This document shows positions 11,873-22,867 of a stretch of DNA of 64,000 bases, piece after piece. The DNA is from Stenogyne calaminthoides (Eukaryota; Streptophyta; Magnoliopsida; Lamiales; Lamiaceae), in NCBI GenBank assembly GCA_037126765.1, contig JBBCBC010000022.1:19001758-19065757 (forward strand), given 5' to 3'. The translations under genes and the position numbers were made by a program. The number at the start of each line of letters is the position of its first letter. Position 1 is the first letter of the stretch. The notes under the pieces were generated by a model. That model saw only the letters and a list, made by a program, of their open reading frames with translations, had not been told where the DNA came from and did no database searches.

Positions 11873-12670
11873 TATAAATTAGCCTGGGGTGATTAGGCAA
11901 AACTACACAACATAAACCATTCATCTTCTTTAGCATATACTTCATGCTTTTCCGATGAGTTCCTTATTTCCGGTGAAACTTCCGGTGAAAACCTTTAACC
12001 CTTTTTCAATGAATTCAGCTTCTCAAATCAACCCTGTGTGTTCCTTCACACTGCTTTCGTCGTCATCAAAGATTACACATACGATCAATGCAAAGCTTCT
12101 TTACCACCGTGGAGGCGGATATGTTAAGGCAAATGAGAAGGCACTTCTCCTAACCGTATGCACCTTGTGCGCCTATCGAGATGACGGAATTAGAATCAAC
12201 AGACTCAGTCTGAAACAAAATATGAGTTTGGTATACAATCTCGTGTATCAAACTCAAATTTGCATGTGACACTAGTGTCCGTTTGGTCCTTGTGACCAAA
12301 CCAGTGGCACTGTGTCCCATTTAACAGCAGGAGAGCCCATTGATTTTAGCTCTAGGGGCTCCTGGCACAGAAATCCTTCAAGGCCGCTCTCGCTCCTCAC
12401 TCCGAAGCTCTGAGGGTGGCTCAGGATTTTCCTTAAGGCCTCTCACGCCCCTTTTAGGATCGGGGGAAAATGAGAGCATCAAGCACTTGAACTCTCTCTC
12501 TCCCTTTCCTATCTTGGGTTGGCTTAGGGTTTATGGTTTATGTAGCGACCTCCGGGTCTTCTTGTACTTGTAGCTTGTAATACCACTTGAAGATAGCTTG
12601 TGGGTAGCTTGTGATATCACTTGTAACTTGTAAATCTGACCTCCGGGTCTTTATCAATGAAAAATTATGT
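11873..12670 (+). other. Antisense transcription unit of element B
   Basis: On the plus strand TATAAATT (11873-11880) precedes an ATG at 11955 and a 104-codon ORF ending at 12269. A tail at about 12540-12665 carries CTTGTAA and GACCTCCGGG words and an AATGAAAAA-like end. About 96 codons align with the ORF in element A without gaps. I count 16 replacement and 6 silent codon differences, close to what no selection would give. The ORF is open in both copies, its family is unknown, and expression is not shown. Confidence 0.5.
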
Positions 12671-12955
12671 TATTTCATTGTTGTGTTGCCTCTTCTGACT
12701 TATGCGATCTGTAGCTTTCAACTTGTACGACTTGCTTGTTTACTACAGCTTTAATCGACTTATAAAGTAATCTTCCAATCTGATCAGTTCCCCCTTAATC
12801 TGATATATCTAGAACTGATCTGCTCCTTGTCTGAACTTCAGATCGGCTACTTGTCTGACTTTCTGATCTACTCCTTATCTGCACTTCAGATCGGCTCCTC
12901 GTCTGGTCGTCTGATCAGTTGAGATTCCTAACTCAACTGATTCCTCTTAACTTAG

Positions 12956-13771
12956 TTAGTCTTTTAACCAACTGGTTCTGGAGATCAGTCCACCAACCAT
13001 TTCTGGAGCACTTTCTCCGAGATCTAGAAGCCCTAGCTCGTTGCATAATTCTCTGAATCTGATCTCAGCTAGCGGCTTAGTTAAAATATCAGCTTTCTGC
13101 TTGTCAGTATGGATCTTTTCCATTTTGATATTCTTCTTTTCAACGTGATCTCTGATAAAATGGTGTCTGACATCCACGTGTTTGCATCTTGTATGTAGAA
13201 CAGGATTCTGAGTGATTGCAATAGCACTATTACTGTCACAGAATATAGGTACGTTCTTAGCTACGATGTTGTAATCCCTCAGTTGCTGACTTAGCCAGAG
13301 CAGTTGGGAACAACAACTTCCTCCAGCCATATATTCTGCTTCAGTAGTGAATGTCGCAACTGATGTCTGCTTCTTTGAAAACCAAGAGATCAGTTTATTT
13401 CCCAGAAACTGACATGAACCTGAGGTTGACTTCCTGTCGATTCTGCAACCTCCGTAATCAGAATCAGAATACCCACTAAGCTCTAGATTATCATCTGATG
13501 GGAAGAATAAACTGAGGTTTACTGTCCCCTTCAGATACTTGAGAATTCGCTATTAGATTTGCTTGAAATCTGGCACATACACCTACTGCAAAAGTGATAT
13601 CTGGTCTGCTGGCAGTCAGGTATAGTATATTATTTCTGATTAGTTTTCTGACCGTCCTCATCTGGATCCATCTTAAACATGGTCATCATGGGAATTCTGG
13701 CTTCCTTACAATGTTGAACTCCAAACTTGGCCAGTAGATTCCTTGTGTATTTCTCCTGACAGATGAATATA
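12956..13771 (-). pseudogene. Element B reverse transcriptase C-terminus and RNase H
   Basis: The RNase H end is open for 124 codons (13330-12956): CCSQLLWLSQQLRDY, CDSNSAIAITQNPV, KHVDVRHHFIRDHVEKKNI and ADILTKPLAEIRF, ending in SWLKD and a stop. The CDSNSA and HVDVRHHF motifs are typical of copia RNase H. Between 13771 and 13340 the reverse transcriptase thumb and connection are recognisable only with several frameshifts. A solo LTR separates this part from the catalytic half at 15779-16526. Confidence 0.8.
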
Positions 13772-15778
13772 TGTTGGTCCCGGTGCAAACGAGTCTTGCA
13801 CGTGTATGGGGGGAATACACGTGTTCAGTGTTTTTAAAACTTTTCTTACTGAGGTCAGCTTGGGTCAGGTTGTCCTGATGATTTGGTCCTGAGAAGCACA
13901 AATCGCTCTAAGTCAAAGTCTATCTGAGACAGTGATCCTGAGCTGCTTTCAGATACCTCAGATAATCCCAACTGAGTCCTGAGTTTTCAGAGATCCTGAG
14001 TTGCTTGGATCAGATAACTAACTTACTGAACCCTCAGAAGAGTAAGTTCAGTTTGGTAACTATCTGTTCTAGCTACTCAGATGTACGGAATGGTTGGCCC
14101 TTAGTTTATACTCGTTTTAAGCTTTTACTGAAAACCTTCCTTTAATGGAATAGTGATTAGGTTGTGATTCAATTTATATGAAACTTTCAGTGGATTGATT
14201 CCAACTGAAATATCAGTGAAAATATGCTTTCAAGACAAAGTAATGCAATAGATAAATCAAGCAAAACAGAAAGCAAATAACACAGCAAATTATAGTGGTT
14301 CAGAGACTCAAGCTCCTACGTCCACTCTCCCTGATCTTTTCAGAGAAATTCACTAATAACTTCCTAAGGCTTTCTGACTACCTATGTAGTTTACTAACCT
14401 TTCTAATTTTGAGCTTTCTGACTACCTCTGTAGTTTACTAACTCAAAACTCACACAAGCTTTCTGTCTATCCAAGATAGATTACTCACTTCTCCTCTAGA
14501 GCTTTCTGACTACCTCAATGTAGTTTACTCACTCTTTACAACTCCAATCTCACCAACAATCACACTCAAACTACCTTACAAAGGGTTTGGGGTTTCTTGG
14601 TTTGTTTCCAACTAGGATGAGATATCCTTTACAATAAAGAACAATGCAAAGGCTAGGATATCTCGACTAAGCTTTGGATATATCTTTTCAAGCTAGGCTT
14701 AGTGGAATGAGCTCTCTTCAATTTAAAGCACTTGGGAAATTCTCAGTTTTTTTAGTGCTTCAACTTGCAATAATAAGTTTGAGCTCTTGAGTTGCTTATA
14801 AATTTCCGTAACCTTTCAATGTAGAAGGTCACAAGTATTTATAGGCATACACCAAGGTCACTCTTGAAAAACTATCCGTTGGAGAGATAGCCCGTGAGTT
14901 TCCTCTTATGGTGTGTGAGAAACGGCTATATTTAGGGTTTGACACTCCTAACACGTTTTAGGCAATAGCCTTTCATGTAGCGGTCTACACTTTTTTGCGA
15001 TCTGGAACTTAGTACTTCGACATTTTTTGGTGACTGTCGTTGTCGATTAATCGATATGGTGCAGTCTTTGTCTTCTTCATTTTGACTTTTGTCTCCGTAA
15101 AAGGTAGACAACTCAAGCGGCTCTTTTGGTTACAATCTCGAGTGATATAACCTTAACAACACTTTGTCTTAGTTCCTTTTATGCGCATTTGAATGTCTTG
15201 GCAAATATCTATTTTTCTAAGGAATCGCGATCTTTCAAGATTGCATCCTTGAGATAGATATGTTGTTGCCTCGAAACATTCAGTTTATCTCGAGCATTGA
15301 AGACATTCATCGACTCTTGATGAATTCTTGTGCCTTGATATTCTTGATCTTGATTCTTGGTCTTACATCTTACGAGTCTTGAGTCTTACGAGTCTTGTGG
15401 GGGTTCGAGTCTTGATGTCTTCGAGTCTTCTGGATGTCGACCGATATCGAGTCTTCATGTTGAGTCTTCATTCCTCAGTTTCAGTTGAGTCTTGATATCT
15501 CGGTTTCATCTCGAGTCTTGATATCTCGATTTCATCTCGAAGTCTTGATTTCTTCGTTTCATACTGAAACTTCGATTTCTTCAGAAACTTACTGAGTTCT
15601 TCAGAATCTTCAGATCCTAACCTGATCTATATCTGCTGACTATACATTTTGTAGATAACATCCTGAATACTCTAAAACTGAATCCATACTCAACTATCAA
15701 GATTATTCTGAACATGTCATACTCAGGGGTTTTGGGATCTAATCAAAATCATATCTTTATTAAATTCATCTCCCAACA
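13772..15778 (-). mobile_element. Solo LTR, family L2, inside reverse transcriptase of element B
   Basis: The 2007-base repeat reads TGTTGGGAGATG to GGGACCAACA on the minus strand. Element B pol continues directly on both sides with no element genes between, so this is a solo LTR left by recombination. The flanks read ATATA and ATATC, a near-perfect 5-base duplication. It is homologous to D's 3' LTR (30370-32163) and to 62164-63721. A TATAAATA-type box lies at about 14840-14830 (minus), and GAGTCTT repeats fill 15355-15545. Confidence 0.88.
13798..13824. promoter_or_regulatory. Paired G-box hairpin near the U5 end of the L2 LTR
   Basis: GCACGTGTAT, a run of six Gs, then AATACACGTG forms an inverted repeat with two CACGTG cores. 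The same structure occurs at 32109-32137 and 62190-62219 in the other two L2 LTRs, always about 25-45 bases from the LTR 3' end. Confidence 0.6.
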
Positions 15779-16526
15779 ATATCCCTTCTATACTCTGCTT
15801 GACTTGTAAACCCAGAAAGTAATTCATCTAACCCATCATGGACATCTTGAACTTCCCTTGCATCAATTTGCTGAACTTCTCACACAGCTTCTTGTTGGGA
15901 GATCCGAAGATGATGTCGTCCACGTAAATCTGAACCATCATAATATCTTCTCCATCTTCTATTCTGAATAAGGTTCTGTCCACTATTCCTTTAGTGAATC
16001 CGCTGTCTATCAAGAATTGAGAGAGTGTATCATACCAAGCTCGAGGAGCTTGTTTCAGGCCATAAAGAGCTTTTCTTAAACGGTACACTTGGTTGCCTTT
16101 TTCAAAGCCTGGAGGTTTTTCAACATAAACTTCCTCTGCTAGTACCACGTTTAAGAATGCACTCTTTACGTCCATCTGATACACAATGAACCCTCTGTGG
16201 GCAGCATATGCCAGAAACAGCCGAATGGCTTCTAGGCGAGAGACTGGTGCAAAGGTCTCATCATAATCAATTCCTTCTGATTGTGAATACCCCTTAGCAA
16301 CAAGTCTTGCCTTATTCCTGGTTATGACATTATTCTCATCTCTCTTGTTCTTGAATACCCACTTCGTGCCAATCATGTCTTGATGAGTTAGTCTGTCCAC
16401 CAGTTTCCAAACTTGATTCCTCTCAAACTGTTCCAGCTCCTCTTGCATGGCTAGAATCCAGCTTGCGTCTTGTAGAGCTTCCTCTACCGTAGTTGGTTCC
16501 TTCAAAGACAGATAACAACAGTACAT
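15779..16526 (-). pseudogene. Element B reverse transcriptase, catalytic half
   Basis: An open frame of 232 codons (16526-15828) holds the copia RVT_2 domain: GTKWVFKNKRDENN, KARLVAKGYSQSEGIDYDETFAPV, YQMDVKSAFLNV, LYGLKQAPRAWYD and the catalytic YVDDIIFGS. The D of QMDVKSAF and the DD of YVDD are both present, so the active site looks intact. The frame is cut by the LTR at 15778, and it is out of frame with the integrase upstream (stop near 16542). Confidence 0.88.
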
Positions 16527-16541
16527 GGCACTTTCACCAAT

Positions 16542-17705
16542 CTAATGTCTAGTTTTGACTCTATCATATGGGTCTCCGATAATCAGATCAGTTGGATGAC
16601 TGGTAATCCAGGTCCTTCTATTATAATTTGCATCTATTTGGAGAACATCATCCATTTCTGATAGTAGTTCATTACTAGTGATTGGAAGTGGTGCAGAAAA
16701 ATGATCCACTTGATAAGAACATGTCTCAGCTGATGTTGGACTCATCATGTGCGGATGTCTGTTCGTAGGAACTTCAGGAGTTCCCCCTGAACCAGATGGT
16801 TCAGTTGATACTGTCTCAGCTGTACCAGCTTCTTCACTGACAATTGTGCGTACCTTAGGGTCTGATTGACCTGTTGAATCAGCAAGATCAAGTTCTGGGA
16901 TATACACTGTTACGTGTTCAGCTTCTTTCTCCTTGATACTTAGCTGATTCATTTTCTGCGTATCAGGTAGCGGTTGATTTGGTACAGCTTGTTCTGAGGC
17001 AGCTTTCTCTTGTTCAGAAGTTGTCTCATCAAAGACCACATGGGGTGTTTCTTCCACAACTAGGGTTCGTTTGTTGTAAACCCTAAAAGCATTGCTGAAT
17101 GAGGAATATCCTAAGAATATACCCTCATCTGACTTGGCCTCAAAAGTCTTCAACTGACTTTTCCCATTGTTGTGAATGAAACTCTTGCACCCAAAAACAT
17201 GGAAGTAAGAAACACGAGGTATTCTGCCCTTCCACAGTTCATAGGGTGTTTTGAAGTGAGTCTTTGTCAGAGAACATCTGTTCTGAGTGTGGCATGCAAT
17301 GTTGATTGCTTCTGCCCAGAAATGGCTTGGTGTCGCATGTTCAGCTAACATAGTGCGACCAGCTTCTTTGAGAGTTCTGTTTCTCCGTTCTGCTACTCCA
17401 TTTTGTTGTGGCGTTCTTGCAGCTGACGTTTCATGGTGTATACCAAACTCAGTGCAAAAATCAGTAATAAAAGAGTTCAGAAATTTTGTACCTTTATCTA
17501 ATCTGATTTTTACTATGCTGACACCCTTTTCGTTTTGTAGTTTCTTGAGCAGCTCGGGTATCTTTGTCGTTATCTCGTTCTTCTTGTATAAGAATATAAC
17601 CCAAGTAAACTTGGAATAATCATCCACGATTACCAGAGTATATTTGCGTCCACTGAGACTGACTAGTGTAACTGGTCCGAATAGATCCATATGAAGCAGT
17701 TGCAA
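16542..17705 (-). pseudogene. Element B integrase core and C-terminal linker
   Basis: The 387-codon open frame starts inside the integrase core with LLHMDLFGPV, then DDYSKFTWVIFLYKK, IRLDKGTKF and PQQNGVAERRNRTL. The catalytic D, D and E of the DDE enzyme are all visible. The copia C-terminal segment follows (FHVFGCKSFIHNNGK, GIFLGYSSFSNAFRVYNKRTL), then an acidic, serine- and threonine-rich linker ending in DPYDRVKTRH. The zinc-binding N-terminus lies in the overlapping frame 18304-17663 and is damaged. Confidence 0.88.
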
Positions 17706-18304
17706 TACTCTACTGGATGCTGGTCCAAGTATTCCCTTGAATGAAGCTTTAACTTGTTTTCCTGATCCTTTGAGAATACTTCATTCGGAAGTCCCTCAAC
17801 CAAAGGCACCCTAGCTATCTTGTTAAGAGTCTTAAAGTTCAGATGACTCATTCTTTTGTGCCAGAGCCAACTGCTACTCTTGGAACTCTTAACAATTAAG
17901 CATGCATTTCTTGGGCAACTGTTCCAATCTGTTGTGTAGATCGTGCCTTTCCTTGAACCAGTTAGCAAGATTTGTTGAGTAGCTTGATTCCTAATCGTAC
18001 ACTTGTCACTCGAGAACTCAACGCTGAATCCATTGTCGCAGAATTGTGATACTGAAAGTATATTATGCTTTAATCCTTCGACATACGAGACTCCAGTTAC
18101 TTGTACATCATCATTCTCTAAGGTTCCGAATCCTTTGGTAAAACCAAAGTTATCATCACCGAAGAGTACATGTGGGCCTTCTTGTTCTTTGTAAGAGCTA
18201 AGGAGATGTTTACTTCCAGTCATGTGCCTTGAGCATCCACTATCGATGTACCAGATAGTTGCTTGTACACCTCCTTTGTTGGCCAGTCCCTCGCGAACCT
18301 GCAA
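17663..18304 (-). pseudogene. Element B protease and GAG-pre-integrase, with deleted integrase zinc-finger cysteines
   Basis: A 213-codon frame contains the aspartic protease core IWYIDSGCSRHMTG and the GAG-pre-integrase SSSWLWHKRMSHLNFKTLNKIA. The protein then runs VFSKDQENKLKL where element A reads IFSKDQTCVACRKGKQVK. About 21 bases are missing, removing the CxxC pair of the integrase zinc finger. The frame then runs out of phase with the integrase core. The protease matures Gag-Pol; the catalytic aspartate is kept. Confidence 0.85.
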
Positions 18305-19810
18305 TCGAATCAGGCTTTAGGTACCCCTTTGGAATTGGGTCCTGAGGGGTTAGTGGTGGATTTAGGGATCCACACAAACAGGGCACTTCTATTGTAATCA
18401 GATAGATCAGAAGGCCTGATTTGTCTCCCATACATATCAACATAATCATACGTCTCTTTATATGCTTTCTGATTAGTATGATTATTCGTGTGAGCCTTGG
18501 ATGACTTAGAAGACTTGGGATTTTTTCTTTATATTTTTTCTTCCTTTAACCCAGTGGGGCTCAGGTGCAGTAGCCCTAGATCTCTGGTTATAAGGGTAGG
18601 TACGACTGCTACCATTAAAAGATTCATATCTTTTTGGCATAGATGGTCTTTGCAGTTTACCTATAGCTTGCTTATTAGGCAGCTAGCCTCGATTGGGTCT
18701 CAGATTAGATTTCCTTTTTACAGGTTGTCTCTTCTGATACCTAATCTGCTGATCAGGTTGAGGTTTCTTCAGAAGAACTGGGTTCTTCTGTTGATTCCTC
18801 GGCTGGTGCTTAATTAGTTGGGGTCCATTTCTATTCCCTTTCTGATTAGGCACTTGTCTTACTTGCTCAGCAGGTCTCTTTCCCTTATCAGATACATGTT
18901 TAGCTTTTTGTGTATCTTTGTCAGAGACTCGTTTGATTACACCCTTCTGAAGTGAACCAAACGGGGCTTTTGAGGATGTAGAGGGGTTCTCATACCCAAT
19001 TCCCTTCTTGTTAGTCGGCGTTCGAAAATAGGTGTTCATATCTTGAACGGTTTTTGATGACTTCGTGAAAACCTCTATTTTCTTGCGCAAACTATCCTCA
19101 GTAGATTTTAGACTCTCATGTAGTCGGAATATCTCATCAAACTTAGCTTGTAGGATTTTGAAATCATCAGCTTGTTGTTTGTTGATTGCTAGCTGATCTT
19201 TGATCTGCTTCTCCTGATCAGAAGATTTAACCTTCAGAACGTTAAGTTCCTCAGTTACCTTCTGAGCAGTTTCAGCTGATTTTAGTTCAGCTGCTTTACT
19301 GACGGTGTTCTCTTTAACAAGCTGATTATTTCTGATCCTTAGCTTGTCATTTTCAGCTTCCACTATTGTATAAGTGTCTACTGCATCAGAAAGATCATCA
19401 AGCAATTGCTCAGAGTAGAGCTGCAAGTCAATCTCTCCAGCAGGTGTGCTAATAATAGCTGGTGTGGAAATTGAAAAAGCAGAAGGTTTGGAGGTTACCT
19501 CAGATTGGTCTCCCTCCCTGGCCATCAGGCAGATTTCATCGTCATCTGAAGAGTATATCAGATCTTCATGGTCGAAGAAAACATTTGCATTGCTTATCAG
19601 ACAGAAATCTTCTACAGATGAGTAGCCAGAATCCTCAGAAGGTAGATAGGAATCATCAATTCCTGATGTGTCAGCAACCATGGCTTTTCTGTCTTTGAAG
19701 CGTAGCTTTCTTTTGTTCCGCTTCTCTTCTCTTTCTCTGGGAGTCAGGTCTGGGCAGTCGGAGTTGTAGTGACCTGGTTTCAAGCAGTTGAAGCATGATT
19801 CACAATCCAC
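18305..19810 (-). pseudogene. Element B zinc knuckle, acidic region and coiled-coil linker of Gag-Pol
   Basis: The 375-codon frame 19810-18683 opens with an intact zinc knuckle, CFNCLKPGHYNSDC (CX2CX4HX4C), which binds element RNA. It continues with acidic ADTSGIDDSYLPSEDSGYSS, a heptad-rich stretch (DKLRIRNNQLVKEN to FRLHESLKSTEDSLRKKIEVF) and a glutamine- and arginine-rich basic tail. The frame stops at 18683. The remaining linker (18640-18305) is read in other frames. Confidence 0.82.
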
Positions 19811-20073
19811 GGAACTTCCTCTGCCAGGTGAGACACTTCGTCTGTAGGATCTGTCAGGTGACTTTCCTTTCTGATTGTAGTCTGAACTCCTTCTGTCAAA
19901 TCTATTATCTCTTCTCTTTCGTCTGACCGATCATCTCTTTTATCATCTCTGTGATCCCTTCGTTCATCAGATCTATTCCTTTCTAGTTATCTGTCAGTTG
20001 GCCTCCTGTTTCTTCTGTTGTCTTGATAGTCCTTGTAGAATATGCGATACTTAACAAGTTGAATATTTGATCT

Positions 20074-20493
20074 CTAAAGTTTCCTAGTAAGCAGAGCGAT
20101 CTGTTCTGCTTGGCTTATGATGTTTCCAACAGGTTCAGTGGCCTTTGATCTGCTGCTAGTTGCTTTGAATGCAACTGATTTAGATGTGGAGGTTGAGGCT
20201 TCAGTAGGCATCTCATCTTCATCTGCTTGCCCTCTTTTGATTAAATCGAACTCATGGGCTTTAAGGCTTAGGAATAAGCTACTTGGCTTCATCTTAGAAA
20301 TGTCTTGGCAATCCTTGATTATCGTGACTTTCATGTCCCATTTCTTGGTGAGAGATCTTAAGATCTTATAATTGATGTCTTTGTCTGACATCTCTCTTCC
20401 AAGTTCTTGTAGCTTATTTACTGACATGGTGATCCTCCCATCGAGCTCGTTGATGGTCTCGTTGGGCAACATTTTGAGCTTTTCAAACTTCAC
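20074..20493 (-). pseudogene. Element B gag, C-terminal half
   Basis: The 139-codon frame reads KFEKLKMLPNETINELDGRI, MSDKDINYKILRSLTKKWDM and IIKDCQDISKMKPSSLFLSL, the UBN2-type capsid core of copia gag, closely matching element C. The N-terminal half lies beyond the solo LTR at 20692-22501. The 20480-20690 stretch joining them is damaged, partly at CTGATC words that appear as CGATC. Confidence 0.8.
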
Positions 20494-20691
20494 CGATTAA
20501 ACATAGATCGGTTGTCTTTGATCGATCATTTCCTTTGCATATCAAAGCAAAAGAGTATCCCACATTTGTTTATTTGTTTTGAGATACTTTATCTTCTCTT
20601 TGGTGACTTTATCCATTGTCTTCATGATTATATGTCCTTGATTGTATCTAGAGTATCTGACTTTTTTCTTTTCTGATCTGGATCCAATATA

Positions 20692-22501
20692 TGTTGGGGA
20701 ATGATCTATATTTGAATATTTAAATACAAATTTAATTCATTAATTATTATCCTAGCATGAAATATTAATTCAAATAATAATTGCAACAACATATCATGCA
20801 TATAAAAGTCACGTAAAACCTACGATCGCGGAATCTACGAGTTTTCGTGAGCGTACCTCTCGGGATGGCAAAGCGACTTTGACTTGAGGACGATAACCAA
20901 AAGGACTTCCCAAGTATTCTTTTAGCCCTTGCTCGACAATCCGTTGGAAGGATACTGCGAACAATTAACAAGAGGAAAAAATAAACTTTGTTGCACCACT
21001 TTTGTGGATTTGCTAATATTTCCAAAGACATGGAATTTAACTTGGGAATGAACTAATCATCCCTATTTATAGGAGAGGAGTAAACGACACAAATTTATGT
21101 GAATTTTCAATGTGGGAAAAAGACTTTTCTTGGTCACCAAGAAATCTTGAATATATCCCATATATTTTTTTTCCCATAATTTAAAATATTCCACAAAAAT
21201 CCACCTCCTCTATTTTATGGTATAATTTTCGAAAATTTGGGCAAGATTTCAAGATTTAAATCTTCTTGAATTTATGAGATATTCTTGTATTTCAAGAAAT
21301 ACATATCTTCCATAATATCTTTTCAAGAAAATCAAGAAAATCTTTCTTGCCTCTATTTTCCAAAAATTTGAAAATCTCTTAATGAATAACCAAGTGGGAG
21401 ATTTCTTGAATTTAATGAGATAATCTTGTATTCAAGAATACATATCTTCATTCCATAACAAAATTCAAAGAAAATCTTTCTGTGAGAGATTTAATGAGGA
21501 AATATAAGCAACAATATTTATTTTATTTTAATCACCTTTTAATTTATGGACTATATGTTTGGGCTACTCGGGGGCCTTTAGGAGAATTAAGATTGGACCT
21601 TCTAATGGATCTTGAATATCTAATATTGAGCCACAATATAATTCAAGCCCATAAATATTAATTAATCCCACTACATAATTAATATCAGACTATCCATCTT
21701 AACCCATATTACGAGTCAATATGGCTCGGTCATTATTTTCCGTGTTTAAGATTATCTAGCCCATTAATTAATTCAAGCATTGAAATAGCTTTCCATTAAT
21801 TAATATCTTTTGTTTTAATTAGAGAACGGTTCAACATTATTATCCATAGGAAACAAATTCCACTTGCAAGATTTGGTATGATAAAACTTATGAACCTCCC
21901 AAGGGGCAAATCAAGCAAGCATACTTGCATTTTACGATTCTTAAATAAATATTAAATCTTAGCAATCACATGTGACCAATAATATTGCCCAAGATAAATA
22001 AGAATTGAATCTTTCGCTACCCATGATAAGTCAAAGCAATGATTAAAGATCCCACGTGATCCTATTTAGGGGACGAAGGTTAAGAAATCCCACGAGGTCT
22101 AATTCTTCCATGTTTGATTCAAGAATTTATCTATGACAAGAGAGGTCCTATTTTGAGATGAAACCATGCACTAGTGTAATCTCTTGGTCAAGACAAACCA
22201 ATGCCTTACACTTTTCGCGATGGTTGTTCATTTCCATCTAGGTCTGAATGGCGATTATCTCGGAAAAGGGATAAAATTAATTTAATCTTACGTGATCGGG
22301 TATCACTAAATTAACTATCAAATGTAACACACGAATTATTGAACAATTATCACGGTAAATATAATAACATAACATTCAATCATATTTAAAGCATCGGTGA
22401 TAAACAATTTATTTCAATCGGTTAAATAAGTTTGAATTTCAAAGAACGGAAGGTTTCGATTATACAAAGTAAAAAGCATACTTTTTGAAATATAATCCCC
22501 A
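20692..22501 (-). mobile_element. Solo LTR, family S (copy S1), inside gag of element B
   Basis: It starts TGTTGGGGAATGAT and ends TATAATCCCCA on the plus strand, and is homologous to copies at 26345-28182, 45553-47394 and 52804-54514 (in reverse to the first and last). B gag continues on both sides, so it is a solo LTR. The right end lacks the usual ACA and I see no clean target duplication. A CTATTTATAGG box lies at about 21065. The 22250-22450 part shows CTG and CAG changed to CGG against the other copies. Confidence 0.8.
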
Positions 22502-22727
22502 TGTTTTTTTGGACTTTTTTGAACAAGACTTCCGGTGCATGATTGGATCTCCTCCAACCTTTGGGTTGTCGTGATATATGATGATGGGTCCTCGTTCAAT
22601 GACTTCCATCATTCCAAGAAGGTTGTTTATCGATCCGGATGGTTGCACATGTATATACTCCAATGCGCATACTCATCAATTGAAAACTTAGGCAAATCAT
22701 GATACATACCGGAGAGGTATTATCCAT
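22502..22727 (-). pseudogene. Element B gag, N-terminal end
   Basis: The start codon at 22727 opens MDNTS, and the segment up to the solo LTR matches gag of C, with GPIIIYHDNP read at 22663-22460. One or more frameshifts are present, including an extra AG-like insertion close to the start. The two gag halves of B flank the S1 LTR. Confidence 0.65.
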
Positions 22728-22867
22728 GCCGAGTGATTTTGAAAATGAATGAGTTTTGAAAACGGTTTTTCAAGATCTATTCAAATGACCACAAAGATTC
22801 TTCCTCAAGAATCGATGATACTCAAAGTCAAAAATTGGTCAGTAGAACCATCGCTCACGATACCACT

